The position numbers and the translations under genes were made by a program. The notes below the pieces were generated by a model. It did not search any database. It had not been told where the DNA came from and saw only the letters and a list, made by a program, of their open reading frames with translations. DNA of 64,000 nt from Sphaerolaimus hirsutus (Eukaryota > Nematoda > Chromadorea > Monhysterida > Sphaerolaimidae): positions 7,750,001-7,814,000 of the forward strand of contig OZ038454.1 in NCBI GenBank assembly GCA_964036195.1, written 5' to 3'. Below are positions 10,289 to 22,037 of the stretch, piece after piece. Position 1 is the first letter of the stretch. The number at the start of each line of letters is the position of its first letter.

Positions 10289-13200
10289 CTACAAACGATT
10301 ATAACCAAACGGATATGTGCGAACAACCTTAGCTCCCCCAACACCAGGTGGAATGAAAAAACGCTTATTAGATACCGGTTTGTACAACTTTTGTCGACCA
10401 TCTAAAGTCACATTAAAATCTTTAGTCAGTATAAAATTTAATTCATTTACACCAAGTTTTTTAAGTGGGGTTTTCTCCAAAAGTGAAGTGACAGCATCAC
10501 ACATATTTTCATATGTCACAGCTGGTTTTCTATTTCCATAGCCTTGTTCATCCACTTCTGCAGAACTTGCAAAACCACGTAATCGTACGGTTCTATAAAT
10601 TTCACCGGTAATGCAATGTCTAGCTGTATAGGCATACTGCTTCGGCTGAAAACAATAAAGATAATAATAATAAATTATCGAGGAAATTGTCAATCAATAA
10701 ATTAAAACAATCCAATAACTCACGCCAACAATGCAAACATGATCTAAATGATATTGATCCTTTAAAACAGGTGTTAATTGACCCAAGTAATGCCCACAAA
10801 GCTCTTGCATATTGGACCCATCCAATGTCATTATTGAGTCACTATAACAACAAATTTTCAAATTTTTAACATTAGTGATATATTGAACAAATGATACTAA
10901 CGTGTCTGTGTAAAGTAATGATTCCTCCGGCATCCTCAGCATAGCTTCATATAATTCAACTCTGGCATAACCAGTTACCAATGCTGTGATAATTGGCAAA
11001 CTAAAACCATTGTTTGGACCAACGTGTCCTAGACTTGAGTCCTGTTCAATTGAATGTTGTAACATGACAACTGATTCATCTCCCAATTTAGATGCATCTG
11101 CTGATCCAAAATGCTATAAAAGAGTTTTACTTTACACTTTTGACATGCTATTCATATTATCATTATTGTAAAATATAACATACTTGTATCCAATGTACAT
11201 TTACATTTGGATTTTCCAGCATTTGTAGAAGACTGGCACGATCATTGTAAAAATCAGTGTTCATATTTCCTTTCTTCTGAGCAAACTTGCCAATTAATGA
11301 GTTGATCATCAATTTAGCAACCGAACGTCTTACAGGATTTGGTTGAAATGATGTTGATGGAATTCTTATACCAAAACGTTCATCAATCTCATCTGAATAT
11401 TCTTCTGCAGTTTTGTTCGGCGGTATATCTATAAAACAACTATCAGTTTCCAAATATATCAATATAAATAAATAAATAAATCAAATAAACATACCACTTG
11501 CTTGACATTTCAACTTGTAAAATTCGAGCATGAATGCACTAATAAGGCCCGAGTGCGGACCCCTCTCCTTTGTCCACACACGTGGTTCGTAAATGTGCGC
11601 AGAAATAATCCGTATGACCTTCAAACCAGCATGCTTAATCGCAGCACTCAATTCAACCTAAATAATTAATAAATACTTTAATAATAATAAAATCAAACTG
11701 ATATTTTAATCATACAACATACTGTAGTCCATGTCCCTCTAAAAATTTGTTCATCAAATGAATGTGTACATTTGTGCATATTTTGTTCAATACAACAAGC
11801 TGCACATGTACTGTAGAAAATTTTCACATCACCATTTGGCAATGAAGCTCTAAATGGCAATGGCGGTATATATATATCACCTCTTGAATAGTGTACCCAT
11901 GCTTTTGCAACACCAAAATGATTCTGCAAATGTTTAAAATAATAAGAGTCTTGAATATAAAACGCTATTTAAACATTAAAAGTATAACAAACAGACCAAA
12001 ATCCACTCATTTAAATCACCATAAATTGCGCCTTCAGACCATACTTTGCCAGGTCCTTGTGCCATTGGTCTCATCAAACACATTGCTGGATATAGACTAC
12101 AAAAGTCCAAAAAATCTGCATTTGGCTTGCTTATATGCATGTTACTATACATCCCCACTTGAAAGGTATCAATTCGTCCACCTGAAACAAAATATAACAA
12201 AAAATAACCACTTTTTAAAAATCATAATTAAACATTTTAACTAACCAAAATTGGCATCATATACATTTAAAGGTTTATCCGTCAATGCGGCTGTGAAGAA
12301 CTGTTTCATTAATCTATTTGTACTCAAAATATTGCGACACTCATGTTCCCAGTAAATATCATAATGTATTGGCGAAACAGATTTTGCAATTTTATTTGCA
12401 CGTAAATAGTCCAATTCTCGAACTTGTAATGGAGTTTTGCCACCGAGCAATGTAAGTGGCCTATAAAAATAAGATTATAGTATATTATAAATAAATACTT
12501 ACTAAATGAAAATATGACAAACCTCATGGCAGGTATATGACTTGTACATGTTGGACATGCGTGCCAAAAACAGCCATGGATATCAATCAATGCTGCAATT
12601 CTATCGGAGTTTGGCTCAAATTCAACACCATCCACTTTGAAACTTCGTGAATTACAATTAACGATCATTTCACGACCATTGCCCGCATGTTGAACGTGAG
12701 TCTACAAATTGTGGATAATTCATTACTATCACTATAGAGTTCATAAAAATAGTAATGTATAAAGCTAACACCAAAATATCGGCCATATGCTGTCAAAAAT
12801 GCTGTTGCAAAACGACTATTGCGATCAACTAGACTTTCACCACGATAAATTGACAATGTATTTTCTTGTAGGTATCGTGCTGAAAAATACAAGCATAAAA
12901 CTCAATTTTGACATTAAACCATTTTCAAACTATTAACTAACTCTGAAAAACTCTAAGTGTCAATCCTGAAATTGTAAATGTGCCTGTCTCTGCAAAAAGA
13001 TCGATGCCAACTAATTTAATTAGCTCTTCACGAAATCTCATGGCAGCAAAGCTCAATGCATAGCTGTCTCTTTGGCAATAAATAGACATCTCCTGTGCCA
13101 CAGGAAACACTTTGTCATAGTGTTCATCGTGATATTTTTTAAATTCTTCAGTGTTTCTTCCATCAACAGGAAACTCCCATGCTGGTCTCAAATGACAATA

Positions 13201-15118
13201 TACATGTTGAACATTCAACTCGTTCATGTCATAGCAAAAAAACCTGCATATTTTATATGAAAAATAAAAAAACCATTTGAGTACCATCAATATCATTAGT
13301 AAAACTAACGATTTTGGAATTGGAACCTTGAATGATTTACACAAATTCGCCAATGATGTTGGTATGTAATTGGCCCAACAAATCATTCTAATTCCACATT
13401 TGAACTTGGCATATAAAATTCTATTTCCACGTGTAAAGGTTTTTTCAGGTATTTTACACTGACTTGCAAGTGCAGATAGTAAAAACTGAAAGTCAAATCT
13501 ACTTCCAAAGTGACTAATGATTGTGGCATCAGCATTTTCTGTAAATATATGACAATTATTATTAATGTCAATGTGATAATTTTACGTTATTAAAATTAAA
13601 CTTACTAAATGAAAAAAACTGTTCAACAAATTCTTGTACACAGTTTTCACCTTGCCATACAGAAACCCTTGCCTGACCACATTTTCGATTTGTACATGCA
13701 TCATACATGTCCTTGCTCCAGCATTTTGAACATGAACTATGTTGATAAATAAACTTAAGAATGATAAATATTTTAATTAACTTGATCAATCAACCTACGT
13801 TAAAGTGGTCAATAAGTTTGCCACATGTCGATTTGTCTCTTCACATATTCTTGTTTCCAGGTCCAAAAAAACAATTGATCGTGATCGTTGAACTTTTTTT
13901 GGTTTCAAAGTTGGCAAAAAACAGTTCAGATGTGGGATATCAATAGGAACTTGTTGTTTGCAAAAATTACAAGTATAAACCCGCTGTTCTGAACACTTGT
14001 GCGTATTAACAAAAGAATCTTCATGTTTCTTCAGACTATAATAACGGCCGCATCTAAAACAAAGACGTTGACTGTAACACTTTGGTACTCCCCATCTGCC
14101 TGTACCTTGCACATGTAAGTGTTGCCTATGAAATGTTCATATGTTTGCATTATGTGTTCAATAAAATCAAAACCTAAAATTAATAACCAACTCAAAACAA
14201 TCTGTTGAAAAAAATTTCCTCAAGCAATTTGAACATGATTTCTCCTGACCAGCAATCTTGGGACAATCTGCAATCAAACTGGTGTGGCCAACAGTAGATC
14301 CAGTTTTCACAAGTCCACAATAATTGCAACGATATGGACATATATGTCTGAATATGAATATTAATTAATTATTATGTAATAGTATATCATAATCTAAATA
14401 TAACTTACCGCTTCAAATTAAACAAAACCTCCTTGCAAGTCTCACAAAATCCTCTAGCACTCAAAAATGTCACAATACCCCATATCACAGCAAAAAATAT
14501 ATATCCACCATGATGATATAAACATAAATTTATCATGTGATCATTAATTGGAGGATTATCTCGACCCCATATCTGTTTTTTTGTCCCCTCCATATAAACT
14601 CTTATTGAAATGCCATCAAGCATTGGCACTCTTTCTATACGATCTAAAAACTCAATGCCTACAAAAACATTTGCTGGTGGTAATTCTGCCTCTATTCTAA
14701 GTTGAACAGCAAGACGTTCAAGTTCTATTGAAGGGCTTTTTTCACAGTGACGCCTCACACGACGCCAATAATTTTGGGATTCTTTTCCTCTGTTTGGATT
14801 AAATGCTCTATACTTAGCAACTGCCAAACATATGGCATAAATCAATGTCTGCTCTGAAGCAACAACATATTCACAATGCTTATTAGATTTACCCTTTAGT
14901 ATAGATTGACGTAGACGCGCAGTTGTAACATCCTGATAAACCGATCGACGCTTGCCCCCACTCAATCTACCGATTGTACCAAAATTTCTTAAATTACTTA
15001 AATCCTCTTTATCTGATTCACTTTCTGAAGTTGCCTGAATGGCCAAAATACCACTTTCATTTGGTCGAGTTGCTGTTGTTGGATAATGAGAACAACCTGG
15101 CTGATCAGACATATCCAT
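10289..15118 (-). CDS. Protein-primed family B DNA polymerase (Maverick PolB)
   Basis: Sixteen exons join in phase to about 1279 codons: 15118-14409, 14347-14192, 14125-13799, 13736-13606, 13538-13310, 13243-12942, 12879-12770, 12701-12523, 12460-12246, 12181-11997, 11923-11723, 11657-11495, 11428-11184, 11113-10902, 10841-10724, 10645-10289. It replicates the element DNA. After about 240 residues of accessory N terminus come Cys-rich finger-like motifs, then exonuclease motifs: Exo I (FLDLET), Exo II (HFGSRFDF) and Exo III (YCQRDSY). Polymerase motif A reads FCSLYP, motif B is KLMINSLIGKFAQ, and motif C (the DTD type) is divided by an intron at 10842-10901. All catalytic acids expected of the family are present, so the enzyme looks intact. 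Introns are short and AT-rich with GT-AG ends. Start chosen at MDMSDQPG; an upstream join to the next gene is out of phase. Confidence 0.93.
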
Positions 15119-15187
15119 TAGCGGTCTGAATAAAAAAAAAAATGGGATTAAAAAAGGATCTACATATATCATAATAACATAACTAAA

Positions 15188-15769
15188 CTAACCAATAACA
15201 TTCACAAATAAAAACATAGAATCATCCGTTAGATGAATTGTCTGATTTGAATTTAATAAATTTACAATGTCCTGTGCAGCTCCAATGCAACTGAATCTTG
15301 ACCCCAAACGAAAATGTTCAATGTATGCTGAGAGTATAAACAAAATATCACACTCCCCCAAAAAATGTTGCTCTATTAAAACAAACGAACATTCCGGCAA
15401 ATTCTCGTGCTGTAGTGAAATGCCAACATAAACAGTTGATGGATGACGATCTCCAACGGTATGCCTACAAAAAAGTCATTTGTCATGCTCTATTTATTCA
15501 ATGTAAAGATGGTTTAAAAGAAACCCTCACCTAAATGTACAATCAATTGCTTCAGAAAGAACAGTTGCTATGTTTGGATGGTTGTCCAAATTCTGAAAAA
15601 TGATTCTATACGCATCCAAACTTAGTTTAAACTTTTCTGTATATTGAGAAATTGGCTTGAATATTTTAAAAAACCTTCTGTCATATAGAACCCCTGAAAC
15701 TGATGCTGAATTTGCAATACCAGCTAAAAATCGTTTTCGACTATTGGCAGAGCTTGAAGCAGCAAACAT
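15188..15769 (-). CDS. Unidentified 171-residue Maverick-associated protein
   Basis: Exons 15769-15531 and 15464-15188 join in phase through a GTGAG donor and a TGTAG acceptor. The protein is mixed alpha/beta in appearance with no motif I can name; a central DILFILSAYIEHF segment is hydrophobic. The ATG at 15769 is only 6 bp from the ATG of the divergent plus-strand gene. A further splice toward the polymerase gene would meet a stop, so I keep it separate. It could still be an N-terminal part of the polymerase through an unseen exon. Confidence 0.55.
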
Positions 15770-15775
15770 ATTATC

Positions 15776-16901
15776 ATGGAAAATAGACAAGGCAATCCCT
15801 ATAATGAATTATCGCCTGCAGTGTTGCAGGTGATTAGAGGAAAACGAATATACATCCAAAAGGTAAATAAATTATACATTCTATCTATCATCATACCTTA
15901 AATCTGTTTCCTTTTCTTTACAGAATGAATATATGTACTTGCAAAATATAATGCAATATTTCAAAAAATCAGTGCCTATGGAAGTTGGTGCAGCTCTTCT
16001 GGCCTATGTACCCATCAGATATGTACTGGAACTTATCAATCATGTGGCAACAAAGAAAAGGCTATGCGATAATAGTGATGAACTTTACATTCGTAATAAA
16101 CTGACTCATTTACTAGAAAGTAATCATATGATAACTATCATGAAAAATAAGCTTATCACTCTAATTGAATTTCAAGCTAGACCCGTTTCAAGTATAGATC
16201 AACAACAACTTCAAATTAACTATTTTGGAAGTGAAAGTAGTGATAGTTTTAAGGTTACCATTTTATTTGGAGAAGATATACCTGGACATGTTTTAAATAT
16301 GATTCAATGGTGCCATAATATAAAAAGAGTATGCTTTGTAATAAGAGATGAAATGCTAAATGATTGTACACTCTATATGAAAATGCTATGGCCAATATTC
16401 GCCAAAAAGGAAAAAATGTGTGAATTGGCAGCATTTGCAGTAGGTTCCAGAACAACTCATGCATATTACTTTACACTTAAATATCTGAACACTATGCTTA
16501 ATCAATTCAAACCAAATCAATTGATATTGTCACTATATTGTAATAATGTAGTATTAGTGAGATCACTAATTTACATGTGTTTATCTCGTAATTACTTAAT
16601 CCCCATTATTGTAAAAAGTAAATGTACAACCATGAGTGTATACATCCTCAAAGATATACAATACTTTAACAGTCATTATAACCCAATCTTTAATTGGCAA
16701 AGCTGGATACTCAATTTAAAAAATTCTATACCTGATGAACATCAGAATAAATTTCGCTTTGACTTTAAATATGATACTTTAATGGATCCAAAAGCTAAGA
16801 CTATTACAGAAAAGTTCCACTTCTGTAGTAAGGTTATTATTCTTGATGATGAGACAGAATCTCATTCTTCCATGCTTTGTGCTGATATGAGAGAAAATTG
16901 A
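15776..16901 (+). CDS. Divergent cargo gene, possible F-box-like protein
   Basis: Exon 1 (15776-15862) and exon 2 (15924-16901) join in phase across a 61-bp GT-AG intron ending TTTACAG, giving 354 codons. It is the only plus-strand gene in the element. Around residues 40-75 the pattern PMEVGAALLAYVPIRYVLELI resembles the start of an F-box (L/M-P-x-E-x-x-x-x-x-L-x-x-L-P-x-x-x), followed by a long region of alternating strands and helices without zinc or catalytic motifs; nematode F-box proteins often carry such divergent C-terminal domains. This assignment rests on one motif. The frame is long and uninterrupted in AT-rich DNA, so coding is likely. Host-derived cargo at the end of a Maverick would fit. 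Confidence 0.65.
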
Positions 16902-18147
16902 ACAATTCCATGACCATTATTATTATTATTATTATTATATAGCCGTTGATTTTAACTGTTCTAATGTCATAAATAAAATAAACAATAAAAATATTGTTTC
17001 TTATCCATAATCTATCAAAATGTACGCACTGAAGAAGTGTAGGTTAGAAAACCATATTTATACAGCCTACATCGACATTCCTATCATAGCTCAATAACGT
17101 TTCAACTAAATACATTTTAAGATGTCACCAAGTCAACAGAACAATCATTACACATAAACATTCACACCCACACATTCACGCATATACAATGACATTCCAC
17201 GCATACATGTCTACATGCATTCATTCAAATGCTTGAAATGAATCATACATTCCAACATACACTCAATGAAATACAACATTCCACACTACATTCCAGCCAC
17301 ACATTAATGAAATACAACTATTCAAACAATAGACATGCATTCCAAACATTTGAATGTGTATATGTAGATGCATAACAACCCCCTCACACATCATTTCTTA
17401 GCAATATAGCATTGACATATAATTTCCTTATTTATCAAACTCTCTAGATTAAACTTCTTGCAACACTACATCATGGCATCCCAAATCCTCAACTCTCATT
17501 GTTATCACAAGATAAAATAACATAGGAATCCAAATCACTGATAAAACAACCACTCAATGACACATGGGGCATAGATCTTACAAATGGATACATAAATATA
17601 CAAGAACTTATGTCACCACAATTTCTGGGCATATTCCAGAAATCGGATACAAGTGTAGCACTCACAAAATCACAAGTAACACCTCTTTCGTTCCTTCAAT
17701 GACGTCATTGGAACAAGTGAGGTGTTCTAGGTAATGACACACTCGTACTCAAATGTCCGGAAGGTGTCCGCCAAGGTAATGTACTCGCTTATTTCCGTTA
17801 GTAAGTCCATGTGCTATGGTATACTGCTCTTTACTTCCCATGCCATACATAAATAAATATCAAATGTAAACAACAAATTAATGGCGAAAATATGCATAAT
17901 AGTATCAATAGTGAATGTAAAAAATGTGTCAAAAGTCAATGTAAAAAAATGTGTCAATAGTAAAAATAAAAAATGTGTCAATGGTGAATGTAAAAATCAA
18001 AAACGAACATAAAAAGTAGAGTACAAATTTAAAAGTAGAGTAAAAATTGTAAAGTAAAAAAAAATTGAAAAGTAAAGTAAACATTGAACATTACTCTTTA
18101 CTAGCCATTGGACATTTTACTTTACTATCCAATTTTTACTCTCTGAC
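16902..18147. repeat. AT-rich stretch right of the Maverick genes
   Basis: No gene is seen. Degenerate repeats of an ACATTC-like word fill 17150-17345, a palindrome lies at 17678-17726, and tandem copies of a unit containing AATGTGTCAATAGT fill about 17900-18100. The Maverick terminal inverted repeat may be here, but its partner is outside the window so the end cannot be fixed. Confidence 0.6.
17678..17726. repeat. Palindrome centred on TGACGTCA
   Basis: AACACCTC and GAGGTGTT form the outer arms, GTTCC and GGAAC the middle ones, and CAATGACGTCATTG the centre. The centre equals the CRE/bZIP consensus. It may be the junction of a small inverted repeat or a terminal structure of the element on its left. 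Confidence 0.8.
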
Positions 18148-18474
18148 TAGTGATGTAAAGGCACCGGGGCACCGGTGCCCCGGTGCTGGGCACCGAAGGG
18201 CACCAGCACCGGTGCTGGTGCGGTGCCATTGCAATCTTCAGAGGTGCCCTGCCGGTGCCGGTGCTATTTTTTCCAGAGTAGCACCGGTGCCGGTGCGGTG
18301 CGGTGCCATTATTTTGCTGGTGCCAAAGGTGCTAGCACCAGGGCCAAAGTAAAAGGCACCGGAAAGGCACCGGACAAGGCTTCGTCTGCTGCGCAATTTT
18401 GTCCATAGTATTTATGTGCTTATTCATATTTCAAAAAACAGCTATATATTTAGGTACCCCACCGTTTTTTGCTT

Positions 18475-18992
18475 ACCGTATTACCTCAAATTAACCCCCC
18501 CCCCTTGGATTAACCCCCACCTCGAAATACCCCCCCTAAAATTCGGCTGAGGAAATAATAACCCCCCCCTCGAAATACCCCCCTAAAATTGAGTGTAAAA
18601 AGAACGTACATGACAAATACCGTAGTTTGTGATCTGTACAATGCAGAACACACGTGAAANNNNNNNNNNNNNNNNNNNNNNNNNNNNNNNNNNNNNNNNN
18701 NNNNNNNNNNNNNNNNNNNNNNNNNNNNNNNNNNNNNNNNNNNNNNNNNNNNNNNNNNNNNNNNNNNNNNNNNNNNNNNNNNNNNNNNNNNNNNNNNNNN
18801 NNNNNNNNNNNNNNNNNNNNNNNNNNNNNNNNNNNNNNNNNNNNNNNNNNNNNNNNNNNGTATGGGGAATTTCCGAAAATTTCTGGCGAAATAATAGACC
18901 CCCCTCGAATAAACCCCCCCTCGAATTATCCCTCCTCAAATTTTGCTGGTGAAATAAAAAAAACCCTGGGGGTATTTCGAGGTAATACGGTA
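18475..18992. mobile_element. Foldback element with TACCGTATT ends
   Basis: Ends read TACCGTATTACCTC and GAGGTAATACGGTA, followed inward by C-rich and G-rich runs (CCCCCC with CTCGAAATA). It is nested in the GGTGCC hAT-like element and contains the N gap. Relatives lie at 27896-28342, 37365-37772 and 63114-63450. Confidence 0.75.
18660..18859. other. Assembly gap, 200 N
   Basis: Exactly 200 N, a standard scaffold placeholder; true size unknown. Confidence 0.99.
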
Positions 18993-19562
18993 TTTTGCAA
19001 ACATCCCATCAAATAAATATACCTTCTGATTAGGAATCTAAAATTTTGTTGGATTTTATGTCATATTTATATTTGTATTATATTTCTTACTTTTTTGTTC
19101 AAAAGTTGTTGTCAGGTTATGAGAGAGTATAGTTCCATTCTCTGTACAGCAACGACTCCGATCAGAGGCACTGTAGTGTATTAAACATTTTAACTGCCAG
19201 TCATCTGTAATCATTGTAACTGCTTCATAAAATTGATCGCCACATCATTCTGAACATTTTAAATGCTCAACCATCAAAATCGGTAGAAAATTCATGGAAA
19301 TATGCACTTCCAAAGGTGTGGTCACTGAGAAACTGCCGGATATTCACTTCGGTGCGGTGCCTTTCGGTGCTAGCACCGGCCACCCGCCGGTGCCCTTCGG
19401 TGCCGGTGCCATTTTTTTCGAATGGCACCGGTGCCGGTGCGGTGCGGTGCCATTTTCTGGCCGGTGCCCCAGGGTGCCAGGTGCCCTTTCCATGCGTTGG
19501 CAAAGGTGCCGGTGCGGTGCGGTGCCATTTTTCCCGGTGCCTTTAACATCACTATCTCTGAC

Positions 19563-20112
19563 TAACTGACTGAGTTAACAAATTGTTCAACTGGCTGTAC
19601 TTTCTCATTTCAACTTCATTTCGCTACCATATGTGCACCAAACTTCCCAACTCAAGTGGATTAAAGCCTTCAAAGGATTTTCTGATGCTAAAGCTCACAG
19701 ATGGCAACATATTGCACATTGTTACCTAATTGCTTTTAATGCACACCTGGTAAAATGTAGCATATAAAACATGTAAAGATATGAATGAAACAAAAAGGAA
19801 TGAGCATTTGAAGTATAAGGTGAAATGCAGCATTTGAAATGTGTAAAAAATAGGTATGAAACAAAAATCAATCAGCATTTGAAGTATAGCACCAAATGGC
19901 ATTTGAAGTGTGTAAAATGAGTGGTATAACAAAATGACATGATGGCATTTGAACTGTAGCACAGTAGCATTTGAAACAGTGCATTTCAGCATTTGAAGTG
20001 TGCTTTTTCATAGCATTTGAAACGGTGCACCCTCGCCGTTGGGGCGCGGTACCGTCCTTGTGTTTCGCCACGGCGCCATTTTTCCTGGCGCTGTTCCATA
20101 ACGGATCATGCG
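19563..20112. repeat. Degenerate GCATTTGAA repeat array
   Basis: From about 19730 to 20030 the word GCATTTGAA recurs roughly every 25-40 bp with GTGTAAAATG-like spacers. No gene is seen. Flanking DNA is unremarkable. Confidence 0.7.
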
Positions 20113-20350
20113 GACAGTCCCAGGCCCTCTAAAAGACCCAGTAAAATGACCCTGTACAATGCGATGTGTCATGAAAAAAAACCCTGTAAAAAAAATCTGT
20201 AAAATGTCATGTGTCATGTAAATGACTCTGTAAAGACACAGGGTCTTTTACATGACACCTGACATTTTACACGGTCTTTTACTGACACGTGAAATTTTAC
20301 GGGGTCTTTTACACTTTGCAGGGCATTTTACAGAGTCTGGGACTGGCACA
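20113..20350. mobile_element. Intergenic relative of the GTGCC foldback (introner) family
   Basis: Ends read CAGTCCCAGGCCCT and GAGTCTGGGACTGGCAC, and the interior repeats CTGTAAAATG-type words in both orientations. This matches the genic introner-like elements in organisation but is diverged and lies outside any gene. Confidence 0.6.
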
Positions 20351-20444
20351 TGATAACTCCCCCCCCATTGTCACTGACATAAATACTGACACTTATTTCG
20401 AATAGACGGCGCCGTGTGGGCAATGCGCATTTAGTGCAACCACT

Positions 20445-20724
20445 TAGTGATGGAATGGCGCCAAACGGCGCCAGCGCCCTGGCGCCATTGGCATGTGGCG
20501 CCCTTTTCAGTGGCGCCATATGGCGCCTGGCGCCATTATTTCGGATGGCGCCATGGCGCCATGACGCCCTTGACGCTTGGTGCCATTTTCGCTGGCGCCA
20601 ATTTTTGGAATGGCGCCATGACGCCTGGCCCCATTCTCTCTGGCGCCCTTTGGCGCCCGGCGCCAATTTTTTGAATGGCGCCATGACGCCTGGCGCAATT
20701 TTTCCTGGCGCTTTTCCATCACTA
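20445..20724. mobile_element. hAT-like MITE filled with GGCGCC
   Basis: Ends TAGTGATGGAA and TTTTCCATCACTA enclose a dense array of TGGCGCCA-type words. Flanking 8-mers CAACCACT and CACCCACA match at six positions, so the duplication is decayed. ORFs rich in APWR here are translations of the word. Confidence 0.8.
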
Positions 20725-20752
20725 CACCCACAAATCCCTAACTGATTGGGAT

Positions 20753-21634
20753 TAGTGATGGAATGGCGCCATGGCGCTGGCGCCATTTGAGGGCGCCAAA
20801 GGGCGCCGCGCCATGGCGCCATTGGCGCTTGGCGCCCTTTTTCTGTGGCGCCCTTGGCGCCTGGCGCCCACATTCTGAAAGGCGCCATGGCGCCCTTGGC
20901 GCTTGGCGCCCTTTTTCCGTGGCGCCCTCGGCGCCTGGCGCCCTGCTCAGCCGGGTTTCACGGTGAGTGCTGTGTAAACGAAAAAAAATGAAAAACGCAT
21001 CCGTGGATGATCTAAATTCGCCAGAAAAATGGACGGAGTGGTGTGAGTGGGTGGAAATCTTTCGTCCAACGGTTCATCAAATCTGTCTGACGGATCAGAA
21101 GACAAGAATGATGGACCGTATAACTTGCAAAATCATAAATAAACGGATTTAAATCGTTGCAATTAGGAAACATTGTTTGGAAAGGTCTATTTGTAATGAA
21201 TGGATTGTTGTCAAATGACAATTTCCATTGCGTTTGAATTCGTCATGTGGATTTTATTCAAAAATTTTTTGTTGCTAGCCTTGTTTTTGTTCATTACATC
21301 CTGGAGAACGCGAGTTAAGAAGTGAATGCGCGTACAATGGTACTGTAGAAACATTTTTAGCACACACATGGTGTTGTAGGCACTTTTTTATCCTGGCGCC
21401 CTTGGCGCCTGGCGCCCTATTTTCCAAATGGCGCCATGGCGCCCTTGGCGCTTGGCGCCCTCTTTCCGTGGCGCCCCTGGCGCCTGGCGCCCACTTTCTG
21501 AATGGCGCCATGGCGCCCTTGGCGCCTGGCGCCCTTTTTCTGTGGCGCCCTTGGCGCTTGGCGCCCACTTTCCGAATGGCGCCATGGCGCCCTTGGCGCC
21601 TGGCGCCATTTTGACTGGCGCTTTTCCATCACTA
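20753..21634. mobile_element. hAT-like MITE with GGCGCC arrays at both ends
   Basis: TAGTGATGGAA and TTTTCCATCACTA ends are flanked by a perfect 8-bp duplication ATTGGGAT (20745-20752, 21635-21642). GGCGCC word arrays fill about 200-240 bp at each end and surround about 430 bp of ordinary sequence with no coding capacity I can support. Confidence 0.9.
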
Positions 21635-21642
21635 ATTGGGAT

Positions 21643-22037
21643 GCATCGCATGCATACTTACTGCAGGTGGCAGTGGCGTCCGGCGCCCCAAATTAATCTC
21701 GTGCGCTCGCGTCGCCGGGGGTTTTAGCGCACCCGCAGTATTGTCTCTTTTCACTTTTCACGTGTCTATTTGGATATCATCTCTTTTGGTTTGTTTTGCC
21801 GGCGGTTTTTGTTTTTCGCCCTTACGTCCATTTTCAAACTTGTGCCCGTTTTTACCGAACTTTTCCTGAGTAGCCCCGCCCCTTCTGCTACCTAACACTA
21901 TTGATCAACACTTACTATTTTCCTCACCAATTCACTGCATGGTGAAGTGTGTATACTGCAGTGACTTTACACCTTGCTCGTGTGGTTCACGTTGGAAGCC
22001 TGCCAACGGTGGTTAATGCATGCAATTTTCATAAAAA
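21643..22037. other. Interval without a recognised gene
   Basis: Unique-looking sequence between the GGCGCC element and the start of duplication copy A. I see no gene or repeat I can support. Confidence 0.5.

Larger units (their letters stand above)
1..16901. mobile_element. Maverick/Polinton virus-like transposon (left end outside window)
   Basis: One locus holds a protein-primed family B DNA polymerase, a retroviral-type integrase, a packaging ATPase and the small basic protein typical of Mavericks, a combination diagnostic for this class. Eight or nine minus-strand genes are followed by one plus-strand cargo gene. The adenovirus-like protease and a clear major capsid gene are not seen and may lie left of base 1. 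I could not place the right terminal inverted repeat. Coding continues to 16901, and AT-rich DNA with short degenerate repeats runs to 18147, where a separate hAT-like element begins. The polymerase, ATPase and several accessory frames are open across many introns, which suggests a recent or maintained copy; the integrase carries an active-site change. Confidence 0.9.
18148..19554. mobile_element. hAT-like MITE filled with the word GGTGCC
   Basis: The element is bounded by TAGTGATGTAAAGGCACC and its near complement ending CATCACTA, and it is flanked by a perfect 8-bp duplication TCTCTGAC (18140-18147 and 19555-19562). Both end regions consist of many copies of GGTGCC/GGCACC. No transposase is seen. 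A second foldback element and the first N gap lie inside it. Confidence 0.9.

Noticed and set aside
15118..15193. Splice joining the 171-residue protein to the polymerase
   Set aside because: The available donor (phase 1) and acceptor give an immediate stop; the polymerase has its own ATG at 15118.
18150..19550. CRISPR-like or satellite array of GGTGCC
   Set aside because: Spacing is irregular, there are no spacers, the context is eukaryotic, and the array ends at transposon termini with an 8-bp duplication.
20328..21727. Many ORFs rich in APWR, MAPW or RRQAP
   Set aside because: All are translations of the palindromic GGCGCC word in the MITEs.
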